Source: Cunninghamia lanceolata
Lineage: Eukaryota; Streptophyta; Pinopsida; Cupressales; Cupressaceae
Assembly (NCBI GenBank): GCA_027924645.1
Contig: BSBN01000355.1
Coordinates: 434,001-498,000, forward strand
Length of the DNA stretch: 64,000 bases
Direction: 5' to 3'
Position numbers and translations under genes: made by a program. Position 1 is the first letter of the stretch. Each line of letters starts with the position of its first letter. Of this stretch, positions 23,356 through 34,140 are shown piece after piece. Below the pieces are notes generated by a model that was given only the letters and a program-made list of their open reading frames with translations, was not told the DNA's origin and made no database searches.

Positions 23356-26321
23356 GCCAAATTACCAATGTTCTACCATTTCTTGATTATTTTTGTGTTG
23401 TGCTCTCGTGGTGGGCATGCACGCGTATGGGGTTGATTTCTAGACATAGAGTGAGATGGGGATGGAGACCTTAGAGAATCTGATATATTGTGTTGGACCC
23501 AAAGATGGATGTGGTAGTGAGATGGAGTAGAGGAGAGGATGTGGTGGAAGATCGATATGTCTTTCTAAAGGTTTTAACCTTAGGGTGATATGGATGGGCG
23601 ATATTGATTTTCTACACAATTTTGGACCAAAGAGATAGGTGATGGATGACATTTTGTTTTGAAGAGATTTTATTGATGTTTGATTTTGATGTTTGATATG
23701 GATGATTTAGATAGTCAATAAATTGAGCTTAGGTAGGACCATGTTTTTCTTTGTTTGGGGTAGACTATGACCTTACGCAAAGAGGGATAATGATTTCACT
23801 TGGAAAGTAGACTATTGAGTTTCCAAGCAAGATATGATTGGAAGGATGAAATCTAGATCTAACTTTAGCTCAAAAGGATGACGGATTTTGATGATGTTTT
23901 GATTTTGAGAGATTTTGGGGATTTTTTTGGAATGATTTTGTTTTGGTCCAAAAGGTATGCAAATATGAATAAAGATGAGGTGGATATAAAAATGAGGTAG
24001 GTTTGATGTACCAAAGGGGTCCAACAATGGTGGTAATTAATCCTCTAAGGTCAAAGAGAAGGTTTGATTTTGGAAAATTTTGAAGAAAGTGGATGTACTG
24101 TTATCAGATTTTTGGGATGTGAATGTGGATTATGGCAGATCAGATGGTGAAGGTCACAAATGGATAGGTCTCTGTTTTAGGCAAGTCAATCTGAGAATAG
24201 CACCAATCCATAGGTGAAATGGCACCAAAATCAAACAGATATGGCGCTAAAACAAGACAGTGTTTGTCGAGGTCCTAAAAAGATAGATTTTTTATGGCAA
24301 TTTTGGATTTTCTTTGTTTGGAATGTGATCAAATGATTTGCTTTGTCTCTTGGCAATGTTGTTGCAAACAATTCAAGCACAATAATCACACAGTAATCAA
24401 GATTTTACTTTGTTTTGAAAAAAGATGTGTGATTTTTATTTAACAAGCACTTTGAACAACCTAAGGTGAGGATGTGACAATATTTGTTGAATCCCCTAGC
24501 TGCACCTATTCAAAGTGGGTAGCTCCAGGATCTTGGTAGCACCAGCTCCTCCTTACAATTGCACACACTTCTCATGCATACCAAGATCTGGGTTTCTTAT
24601 AAGGCTTGTCCCTCACCAAACCTTTAGATTATCCCTGCTACCTCAGCTAAGAACCGCATGAATCAAGGCCGCTTTGAAGGTTTCCCTTCTACCTCAACAA
24701 ATAGAAGAATTTTGGCTTGCTAAACAATGGTTCATAGTAAGGGCATCCGTTCAGGTGGTTATACATGCGGCAGCGCTACTCTCTGTTATGGAGTCTCCCA
24801 ACCTCCAAGGGTTACGCCTTAGAGGGTTTTGGGGGAGGTTGGCTGTCGGTATAACACAACAACACCTGTTGCTTGTGACTTTCGTCACAAACACATTAAT
24901 TTATATAGCAGCTTGAAAGAGCTTGGCTTTAGCTTGTTGCCACTTGGGTCGTTCCCACCTTTCGAAGTGGGGTGGCAAGCCCTCTAAGGATTAACAAAAG
25001 CAATACAAACACAAAAATAATTTTGATCCCCAAGTTCGTACAAAGATGTGAGGGGAGAGCATACGTATTTGTTGTGCTTGCATCACACTAAACATGGTTC
25101 ATTTTAGTTATTTGGATTATGTTGGGGGTGATTAATGTAAGTTTAGTGAGAAGCTTTTGATTCCCAAGGTCACCAAAAAGGTGAGAGGGAATAGCATACG
25201 CTTTTCACACCACAAACACAACCATGAAAATAATTCACACAAGTTAAAATTATTTTTTTGATTAAATGAGTGAAGAATGCAAGATTGTTGTGCTTTTTAA
25301 CCCAATGCTTTCAATTGATGCAATTTGTGGTTCTTTTTAAAGCCCAAAATTGAAATGTTTTGTAGAGTTATTGGCAAGCAATGATTAATTTTAGAGCACC
25401 AAAATCAAATATTTTCTACACTAAGGCACACAAGGATTCCTTTTAGGCGCACCAAATGAAATGTTTGATTGTTGTTTGTTTGTCAAGCAAGATTGATTTT
25501 ATACACCAAATCCAAGTGTTTTCTAAGCTAATAAAAATAAAGGTTCCTTTTAGTGCACCAAAGAAGATGTGTCTAATCTACTAAATCCCTGCAAAAGATG
25601 TTAGTAGTTTTCGAGATGATGGTCTTGGATGACCTATAGAAAATAGACCCAACACTGCATAGATCCCTAAGCTAGTATAGAAAAATAGCACCAAAACAGA
25701 GGCAAGATAGTGCTAATAAAGAAGATAGCGCTAATACAGAAAATAGTGCTAATCTAGAGGAAAGATAGTGCTAATATAGAAGATAGCGCTAATACATAAA
25801 ATAGCTCTAATCTAGAGGAAAGATAATGCTAATATAGAAGATAGCACTAATACAGAAAATAGCGCTAATACAGAAGCAATATAGCGCTAATACAGAAGAT
25901 AGCGCTAATACATAAGCAATATAGTACTAAAACAGAAGACGGTGCCACTTTGCACAGGAGTTTGGTTTGGTCAATTTGTCTCAGATGAAGGTGTTGCTCT
26001 GGGTGCCGATAACACCAATACGACACAGATTTGGTCAATGGATGATTTTAGGAAAATTTTTCCATAGTTTCTCCTTGTTTCTGCGTAAAACCTATAAAAC
26101 TCGAGAGATAAAATGCTTGAAAAGCTAGAAAACAAGAAAAAGAGTATTAGATTTGAGTCAAAGATGAGGGGATTGCCATGCTACAAATAGCACTAAAACA
26201 GATAGAGAATAGCGCCAAAACATAGGTAAAATGGCGCCACTACATAGGGAGATGGCGTCAATCTGTAAAAAACACATCTTTCACAAAAAAACTCACAAGA
26301 TAGTTAGATTGGGACCTTGTG
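23356..26321 (-). other. Leader between PBS and gag of element 2
   Basis: About 3 kb without an ORF that I can assign. It contains the GCGCTA array (25620-25965), smaller groups of the same words at 24190-24265 and 26160-26260, and a C-rich unique stretch at 24480-24990. Very long leaders are usual for large Tat elements and presumably hold the packaging signal. Confidence 0.65.
25620..25965. repeat. TAGCGCTAAT array in the leader of element 2
   Basis: Around fourteen copies of a 17-27 bp unit with the core ATAGCGCTAATACAGAA and variants (TAGTGCTAAT, TAGCACTAAT, TAGCTCTAAT). The core contains the palindrome AGCGCT, and most variants are single transitions from it. Confidence 0.85.
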
Positions 26322-26341
26322 GGTCCCACCGAGCATGCCAA
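26322..26341 (-). other. Primer-binding site of element 2
   Basis: Next to the LTR end, the minus strand reads TTGGCATGCTCGGTGGGACC. The TTGG start one base after the LTR terminal CA is as expected for a tRNA 3'-CCA primer. I cannot name the tRNA with confidence. Confidence 0.7.
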
Positions 26342-27420
26342 TGTGATCTATGAGAACAAAATGAAGATTAAATATGAATTAAATGCAAATACAAATGATT
26401 ATACCTTCCTTTTGACTCACAAATCTAAGAGAGGGAAGGAGTTGCACCTGATAGCTCCTTAGATTTCACCCAAGACTAGAATGTATGTGGATTGCTCAAT
26501 GCTTTTCAACACAATAGGATGGGAGACAAGTGGATTTAGATAGAGATTGAGATGGGGATGAGGGATAATTTTGACATTATAATAGTAAGATGAAGGAGAG
26601 TGTGGAGTGATTTTGGCAGAGGTTTGATGCATGAAGAAGTCCCTCTTTAATGGCCTAGAAAGGGGTCTCATTTATAGAGTTTTGAAAATGAGGATGGAGG
26701 GTGAGGATCAAAAGATGAGATCAAGGGCTAGGAATAAAAGTAAATCTTTTATTCATTTTGGGAAAAGGGGTTATTTAATGAGCATGGGGGTGAAGAATTA
26801 TTTTGGAATTAAAGATTCATATGGGGGAATGTAAATGAATTAAAAATTTATTTGGGGGAAAGAGGAAATAAATGAGTATGGGTTTGTAAGGAGAAATAAA
26901 TGTGATGTGGGATATTTTTTAAATAAAAAATTGACTTATGTGGCTTTAATTCAATTTTTTATTTGGGGAATGTGGGGAAGGGTGTTAAACAAGGTTTGAC
27001 CACCCACACGAAGGGGTTAGGATTAATTAAACATAGATTTCATTTAATTATTCCTAGGGCTATGATGAGGTAGGCTAGGGTAGGCAATTAAATAATAGCT
27101 ATTTAATTGTCTAGGGTAGGGATAGGTCAATTATAGGATGAATTAATTAGTTAATATAATTTTAATTAATTAATTGGATTTAGTGAAAAAGGGGAAATTG
27201 ATTTAATAAATATTGTAGATTTATTAAATCAATTGGCTAAGGTTTGGACTACTGAATTAATGAAATTAATTCAATTTTAGGGATAAAATGGTGTGAATTT
27301 GGAAAACAAAAGGGGTAATTAAATAAATAAAAATTTAATTAATTGTTTAGAAGGGAAATTGGTGTGTTTAGGGTTGTCAAGAGTCAGTTTGATGGTAGAA
27401 GACATTTTTAGGTGTCTACA
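26342..27420 (-). repeat. 5' LTR of element 2
   Basis: 1079 bp, starting TGTGATCTATGAG and ending AGGTGTCTACA (plus strand). Its outer 680 bp (the U3 side) match the 3' LTR closely. The inner ~390 bp shares only short blocks with it (TTATACCT, GCACC, AGCTCCT, TTTATAG). Minus-strand TATA-like CTATAAATG at 26669-26677. Confidence 0.9.
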
Positions 27421-27425
27421 ATTAT
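27421..27425. repeat. Target-site duplication ATTAT of element 2 (right copy)
   Basis: Directly follows the LTR end at 27420 and equals 8911-8915. Position 27421 is also a codon boundary of the interrupted gag frame. Confidence 0.92.
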
Positions 27426-29052
27426 ACAGAGATTGAGCAATCATACACTGCGATTGTGAATGAGGCATTTGACAAATTATACACCATGGGGCATCATCAA
27501 CAATGTTAACAGCTTTCCTCAAAGGATCAGGGGTCTCCTTGAAATTATGAGCTCTTTGATTAGTGTTGCTATTTGGGAAAATGGGTTTACCATTATGCCA
27601 ATTAGTGTTATATGGCATATCATGCAATGATGGTCTCTTCTCTTGTCTTCGGTAAACCTACCTTTCAGGACCTATCCCCTTTTCATTTTTAGCAAGTCTA
27701 TAACTGAGGTCCTTAACAACAGTTGTTAATTTATCCAATTTCTCTTCAGAAGTAGATGCATTACCTTGAGTACTTTGAGACTTATTATTTGGATTTTGCA
27801 TAATCTTTACATCCTCCCTTATGTTTGTCTTACTAGATACTTTCCTATTATTTTCAATGTTGGTTGCAATTCTAAAAGCATCCCTGAGGCTAGTAGGACC
27901 CTTATCTCTTAACCCATAAGTTATTTTAGCATCAAAAGCATTTATGTACAACACCATATACGTTGGTTCATTAGGCCTCATGTGAGGTGATAATTTGTTC
28001 AACACTTTAGTGAATCTAGCATTAAAATCTGCAACCTACTCATTTGACCCCTTAGTAATACTAATGAATTCATTTACAAAAAAGCTTCGGTTAGTCTTGT
28101 CACCATATTGTTCTTTAAAAATCCTTTTGAAGTCATCCCATGATGAGATACTCTGGTTAGGCAAACTTTTATACCATTCTCTAGCTTCATCAACTAAGGA
28201 TTGCATAAATAATTTCATAGAAACATCCTCATGCTCAACCTCAAAGTTGTCCATGACATTCTGAAAGGCTTTCAAATGATTCTCACCTGACACAACATTG
28301 TTTCCTGAGAATTTTGGAATCTGAGGTCTTACATGCTTGTCAATGGGGTTAGGGTAACCAGGAATACCATTAAAAACTAGCTGCCTGAATCTATCCAAAT
28401 GCATAGGTTGTCTATCAAACTAATTAACATTGGCATTCCTATTAGCATTCTGATTTCTCATATTATTCAATGGTATCCTAACATTGTTTATATCCTGTCT
28501 CTGATCATTCTGTTGATATTGGACTTCATTTCTTTGCTGGTTTCTCAGCACATTTGTATTATCAAGGGTGGGAACTGAATCATGTTTAGCAATTTTTAGA
28601 GCTTGCACCTTTTGCCTCATATCATCTCTAATCCTCAAAGCTTGCAAATATTCTAATTCAGCCCTCAAGTTCTTGATTTCTTCTGCGAATTCTTCATCTC
28701 TAGGCATAGAAGAGGATGGTCCCATTCCATTTTGGTCATCATCATCATCCCTTGGGGATTCAGCTTCTTCAAATCTATCAGGAGGATTTAAGAAAGGGCG
28801 TTCCTAAAACACCTCTGATCTCATTCTCAATCTATTAGCTTGTCTTTCATACATATCCTGAATTTCAACCTCTGTGTTCAAAAAATAAGGTGCCTGCTGC
28901 TCTGAAGACCTTGGATCATCTTGAGTATTATTATTGTTTCTAGGGCTAGGAGAACCTTCTTGATTGGCCTGAACAACCCCCTTTTTCCTATACATCATTT
29001 TTCTGGGTAATTCTTCAAATAAAGGATTATGGAGGGATCTTCTCCCTTGCAT
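27421..29052 (-). pseudogene. Gag of element 1 (N-terminal and central part)
   Basis: One reading frame from MQGRRSLHNP at 29052 to the insertion point, broken only by TAG codons at 28804, 28420, 28036 and 27658. It holds a coiled-coil-like segment (EEIKNLRAELEYLQALRIRD) and an Asn/Gln-rich spacer. The retrotransposon gag core follows: IPKFSGNNVVSGENHLKAF, WYKSLPNQSISSWDDFKRIF, VLNKLSPHMRPNEPTY. Near the break lies a Cys/His cluster, CIICQMPHSQSQC. The capsid core assembles the particle in related elements. The frame continues at 8910 after element 2 is removed. Confidence 0.92.
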
Positions 29053-29147
29053 ACAAATTTTACTTTACCGGTTGGGAGATTGTTCGGAGTCACCACCTAC
29101 AACTAGGAATTAATTTCTTCAAAACCAGGGTTCTTACAAAAAGCATT

Positions 29148-29165
29148 CCCCAGTAGAGTCACCAA
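29148..29165 (-). other. Primer-binding site of element 1
   Basis: Minus strand TTGGTGACTCTACTGGGG, three bases after the LTR end. This TGGYGACTC-type site is common in plant Tat/gypsy elements. The tRNA was not identified here. Confidence 0.75.
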
Positions 29166-29168
29166 ATC

Positions 29169-30120
29169 TGTTAGATTTTTTCCCAAACTGGATGCTTCCT
29201 AGTTATCCCTACAAGGTAGTCATCATTGATCAATAGGATTTCTGGGCCAGGGGCCAATAGTAGAAGAGATGGACTCTATAAATATCTCCTCTTCTTCTTT
29301 AGGCTTTGCAGAACCAAGGGGGTATTCCCTATTCAACATCAATAAAATGTGCCTATGAATTTACTGGGATGTTGACACAACGCAGATAAATCCTCTCTTA
29401 TGCAGACCAAAATTGTGGGATAAGTGCAAAGGGGCTAGCCTTGGGCCTATGTTCAGTTGTGATACAGAGGACTTTGGTCCTAAAACTACTTCTAATATCC
29501 TAAAGGTTTGTATTTGAAGTTTGAATTTGTATTTTGTATTTGGATGCAAGAATGGGACTTTAGGTCATAACCTCAATACAATACCAGACTGGTGCCTATC
29601 TTGGGCTCGGAGTCAATAGACATACACATGTGAATGATTACCATAAACTTGGATCAATAACTGAATTTCAAGGGGATTTTATAGTGTCTGTCTTACAGAT
29701 ACTTCCCAAAATTGAGTATTTAGTCATTCATACTTAATGATATCCCTATCACAGTAAACTTTTCCCAATGTTTAACCTAAAACATTCAATTTATCCCTAG
29801 AACAAAGGTAAGAGATTAAACATTCAACACAGAAAATTAGTATTCCTAAATCCCACATAACCCTTAGCTATTTAGATTCAAAAGAAAAGATACCCACAAC
29901 TTGGAGACAAATATCCAAACACATGCAATAGAGCATTTCTCATATTAAAGCAGCATGAAACTAGTAGATTATGCATAAAACATACAACACATGATTCATA
30001 AGCTCACAAGGCACAAAACAGAGTAACCAACAAGACTGTGTCCTATTACTCCACCAAAATCTGCCAAATCTTCAACAACCTAAATGAGCAACATAGTTTG
30101 GCTTTTATAGAAAGACTGTG
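29169..30120 (-). repeat. 5' LTR of element 1 (R-U5 and core promoter; right end unresolved)
   Basis: Begins TGTTAGATTTTTTCCC on the plus strand next to the PBS, so it is the LTR terminus. A minus-strand TATA box CTATAAAAGC lies at 30101-30110, which leaves about 900 bp of R-U5 to its left. U3 must extend rightward of 30120, possibly through the palindromic array to about 32000. With no second LTR in the window its right end cannot be set. Confidence 0.65.
30101..30110 (-). promoter_or_regulatory. TATA box of the element 1 LTR
   Basis: CTATAAAAGC on the minus strand, oriented toward the element 1 gag. Confidence 0.5.
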
Positions 30121-30289
30121 TACTCAGCAATAATTACAAGGCATTTTCAAAACCCTGCCAAATACATTGCACCATCAGAATGGCACCCAAAATCTTCAAT
30201 GCAGTAGGGGGACAAAGAGGAAAAAAGCAAGTGGAATCGAGATCTACACCACCGCCTGAAGATTTTCTTCATCAAATTTAGTGGTTGGC

Positions 30290-30690
30290 TACTCAATCAT
30301 ACCCATACCTCTCTGTAAGTCACCATTAATGGCATACCAACCCGCAGCCTTCTAGAAATGCAGGTAACTGTGTACTCTATAGTTTTCCCACCAAGAATAC
30401 CACTGCAGATGTGTGGAAAACCCTCCGTTTGAAAAGAGATGTCTATTTTCCAACTATCGCCAAGGTTTGCAGCCCCAAATTGAGCTAAAAATTCGTTGAC
30501 CAATAGAATCATGCCATGTAAGTGATTTATCTCCTTTAACTTTTCCCATCGCAACATTCATTTTGCCTTTTATGCCGCAATTGCCTTTTAAAACTTTGTA
30601 TATGCAGAATGCATATACATGCAACTGTCTGGACACGTTGCAGCCCCTGGTTGGTTCTCCGTCGCCATGACATCTTCATCTCCATCGGCC
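30290..30690 (-). other. Coding-like minus-strand fragment, unrecognised
   Basis: Frames at 30690-30590 (MADGDEDVMATENQPGAATC) and 30557-30297 (GMILLVNEFLAQFGAANLGD, then FPHICSGILGGKTIEYTV) have protein-like composition and no runs of repeats. I do not recognise a family. It lies upstream of the LTR TATA box, so it might be a host-gene fragment captured in U3, an exon of a decayed gene, or chance. Stops separate the pieces. Confidence 0.3.
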
Positions 30691-31940
30691 ATCAGGGAAA
30701 CTCTAGAGGTGTCCGCCAACGTATAAGGTATTGACGATATGCCAATGTATCTCTGTTGTTTTTTGCATATTGCATTGTATAATATACATACAAGTGCAAT
30801 ATACATACAAGGCGTGGACTCCAGCACACTTATCAATCAAATTTGAAATAACCATCAAAATCCGGCTTGTATCTTTACTCTTGCATCTTTCATTGTATAT
30901 CGTCATACACAAGCACCTCACATACAAGCTATGGACCCCAAATTTTTATTTGATGCATCTGATTCCTCCTTTGGGTCTGGATTGTATGTTTCCTTTGTAT
31001 ATCAGCTTGTAGGTGCACACACAATGTGGACATACAACTGGTGAGCCCCAGGTCTTGCATCTTTCAACTTTGTACATAACCAATGTATGTTGCATATACA
31101 ATGCGAACATACAAGAAACACATACATCCAAATAGCAGGCTTCATTTTTTATCAACTAGAATGTATGTTCACTTCAGATCTGGCTTGTATATTAGGAATA
31201 TATGTTCGATTGCATGTGCAACATACAATCACAAATATATACAATCGGTGCGCCCCACATGCTTTTGACTACTTTGACTTCAACCAGCCTTGTATATTTC
31301 TTTGTATTTCCACTTGTATGTCCGAATGTACATTGGGAACATACAATCCCAACATACAACCACAGATTTCACCCTATTTCACAAATATTGCAAACCTTCT
31401 AGCCGCGTCCACTTTGCACCTGTCTGCTTGCATAATTCTCTTGTATATGCCAATGTATGTCACAAATACAAACAACTTGACATACAAGGAAGAAACCTTT
31501 GTATCTAACCTTCTTTGCATATTAACTTGTATGTCTGACTTGTAGGCCGAACACATACAATCCCCTTTGTATGTCGCTATTGTATGTGCACATTGTATAT
31601 CAAATATATATTCACTTTTTGCACATCGGCTTTATACATTACCTTGCATATCCTCCTTGTATGCCGCCGATGAATGTTGCTTCGCTTGCATGTTTCCCTT
31701 TGTATCTAGTCGTTGCATGTCAAAACATACAACACAAATATACATGCAAACCCGCACATACAAGCAGGGAATATTCTCAGAATCTATGACAGATTCCCCA
31801 ATGCATATACAAACCCAATATGCATTCAAAATGCATACAATCAATTTTTTCACTTTTTTGAAGGCCGATTGAACATTTTTGGCTCGCCAATGTACATTTA
31901 CACTTGTACATACAAAGACACATACATTCGACATATTTCA
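30590..31940. repeat. Array of imperfect palindromic units built from TTGTATGT and ACATACAA
   Basis: A degenerate tandem array, period about 100-115 bp. Each unit opens with TTGTAT/CTTGTATGT words and closes with the complementary ACATACAA, often followed by a GCCCCA/ACCCCA spacer (30933, 31045, 31252). About a dozen units. Each could fold as a hairpin. The many overlapping small ORFs in this interval come from the repeat and are not genes. Confidence 0.8.
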
Positions 31941-33342
31941 CTGCCACATAAAGTGATTTTGGACTTAGCATTTTTTCTCAAGTGCGATGGGAGAAAGCGG
32001 TAAAGTAATGCATAGGGGTCGATCGACTTACGAGTGCAAAGGCATGAATATGTAGCTTAAGTGAAAAATGACTTGCAACAAGAGGTCAATGACAAAACAG
32101 AAAATACAAAGCAGGAAGCCGAGGGAAAATAAAACCTAAGGCATTAAGAGTTTGAGGGAATAAAACATAAGCTTGCAGACCCAATTCAAAACCCTAACCC
32201 TAGGTGGGCACCACCAGTTACAATGAGTTTTCCATTTATATCCATTTCTAACTCTATGACCCCATGAATTAGGCATTGATCCTATAGAAGCATTACTTTA
32301 TACAATCTTCTTATCATCCTCATCTAAATATCAGAACAAATTTACATTTCAGTTGTAGGTTATAAGTATTAGTTTGTCTACATCTTCTTCTACAAAGAAT
32401 TGTGTTAAATCTTGAAAATCTAGCCCATTACTTCACAATCTCATTAATTCTTCAAGCATTCTAGAAAGAACATATTTGTTTAGACCAGTATTTTGAGAAG
32501 ACAACAATTAACCCATACTCTAAATACTATTAGGAACACCCTCCTTGGTCTTGCAGATCCCAAAGTGCAAAGGAAAAGGATTGAAAAGCCCTTCCTATTT
32601 GTTGGCGAATCCATTATTAGAACTGGCTATTTTATAGATTTTTTCTTCTTGAGATCAGGTTGGGAATTTAAAATAACCAACACTTCTGAGGGCTATAGAT
32701 AAGGCTGGGGTTTAGAAGTATGTGGAACATGGCATCTAACTTGTAGATCAAAATAAACAGTGTCCAAGTTTGGCCGGGCTAAAGATTTGGAAATAAATAA
32801 CATGGGTTGGGAAGAAGCCTAATTCTTCTTGATAAGATAGCCTGGCTGCTAAAAATAGATAGGGCTTTTAGGTGACTCATATCTACCTCATATGTACTTG
32901 TGTATGATTTTACCCTGATACTTCCACATAGTTCTCCCAAACAATGTCAACCTACTACTGACAAAAGTAGTTCACCCAAAAGACAGTATCCCAAAACCAA
33001 GGTTATGAAAGGTTGGAGTTGTAGATTGAGTTCCCAAATAGTGAAAAGAGAAAATTAGTGTAAATTTATGTAAGTGATTCAAATGTTCTCCAAAAGAAGT
33101 TAGCAAGCAGGTAAAAGAACTATCACATGATGCTATATCAATAGAGTAGGAGACTACCATATATTGGAGATCTAGATCATTGTATCAAAAGTTTAAAACA
33201 TACAAGAAAATATAAAGTTCCAACATCAACACAATAAAGACATCAAAAGTTAACAAACATACAGAAGCATATACAATTCCAATATCATCACTCCAAGGAA
33301 AAAAAATTAACTTGAGGCCTAGAAAAGGAGGCTTTGGAAACA
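31941..33342. other. AT-rich non-coding DNA
   Basis: No recognisable coding or RNA gene. The 69-codon plus-strand frame at 32493-32702 has no family resemblance that I can see. Confidence 0.5.
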
Positions 33343-33545
33343 TTAATGACATTTTGCTGAATTTTGATAACCAAATGGAGATGTAGCACTTTCAGATGTT
33401 GAAGATAGACTTGCATCAAAAGCGGCAACTTGTTGAACATAAGGAGGATTGCTACCAAATCTGCTTGATGCCCTAGCAGCTAGGATACCAAGAGATGGTG
33501 TGTTCTTTGCAATAAATGCAGGAGATGTGGTACCAAATGCCTATG
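33343..33545 (-). pseudogene. C-terminal coding fragment with FG dipeptides
   Basis: A minus-strand frame reads AFGTTSPAFIAKNTPSLG, then SSRFGSNPPYVQQVAAF, then SATSPFGYQNSAKCH and a TAA stop. It is rich in Ser/Thr/Pro with FG spacing, which resembles the FG-repeat part of plant nucleoporins. It may be the last exon of a gene or a retrocopy remnant. Upstream it is cut by a TAG (about 33546) and loses similarity. The family assignment is a guess. Confidence 0.35.
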
Positions 33546-33604
33546 TAAAACTGGTATCTACAATTCAGAGGATAACTATCAATTTCCCCAACATGTTAAT
33601 TTGC

Positions 33605-34140
33605 CTAGGCTCGTGGGACATCCAAAGAGCTCCTGCGGGGAGACTTTGAGAGAGAAATAGCACTACACTTTTTTGCAAAAGGCTTGATGTAACAGCCATT
33701 GGCAGAGCTTGTTACCAGCATAGCCATTCTTTTGTAATATATGGGTAAAGTTTTGGGTTCAGAAACATGGGTTTTATCTTGTGGGCAGCAAGTCAAAATA
33801 AAGAAGGGTTTTACAGTGAAGTAGAAAACATGTCAATTTGAATGCAACAAAAATGGCACTGAAAAGCACAACCCCTGCTATTGCTAATAACAATACTATG
33901 GAATGAGGTTTAGGGTTGCGATAGACTAATGCAAGCTTTCCTTTGCTTGAGGTTGCTAACGGTGTGGCCAATACAGGTAGATGTGACTGATTAATAAATG
34001 TGAGCACTAACCATTGATCTTTGTGCCATGAATGTATTCGATGACCGAAAAGTAGAGATGTAGACAATGACCGTCTTTCTACTGGCAGCAAGGCACCATG
34101 ATCTTGCAGTCTTGTATAGAGAATTTGATTTTTGACAAGA
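33605..34140 (-). other. Unassigned minus-strand frame with one hydrophobic segment
   Basis: ORF 34091-33774 contains a strongly hydrophobic stretch (IVLLLAIAGVVLFSAIFVAF) that would suit a membrane helix, after a basic region. No family recognised. It lies just upstream of the FG fragment but in no obvious exon relationship. Confidence 0.25.

Larger units (their letters stand above)
8916..27420 (-). mobile_element. Element 2: 18.5-kb Tat-like Ty3/gypsy retrotransposon inserted in element 1
   Basis: Bounded by LTRs (8916-9989 and 26342-27420) with TG...CA ends and ATTAT target duplications. Reading the minus strand from the right: 5' LTR, PBS, a 3-kb leader with GCGCTA-type repeats, gag, a zinc-knuckle-like region, protease, RT, gypsy RNase H, aRNH, integrase (pol ends 15980). 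A 6-kb 3' region follows with an antisense plant mobile domain ORF, a 36-bp satellite and a PPT, then the 3' LTR. Great size, dual RNase H and a long non-pol 3' region match the Tat/Ogre/Grande group. Multiple stops and frameshifts make it non-autonomous. Confidence 0.93.

Noticed and set aside
31087..31545. 152-codon plus-strand ORF rich in Cys/Ile/Tyr
   Set aside because: Lies wholly in the TTGTATGT/ACATACAA array, and overlapping frames on both strands are equally open.
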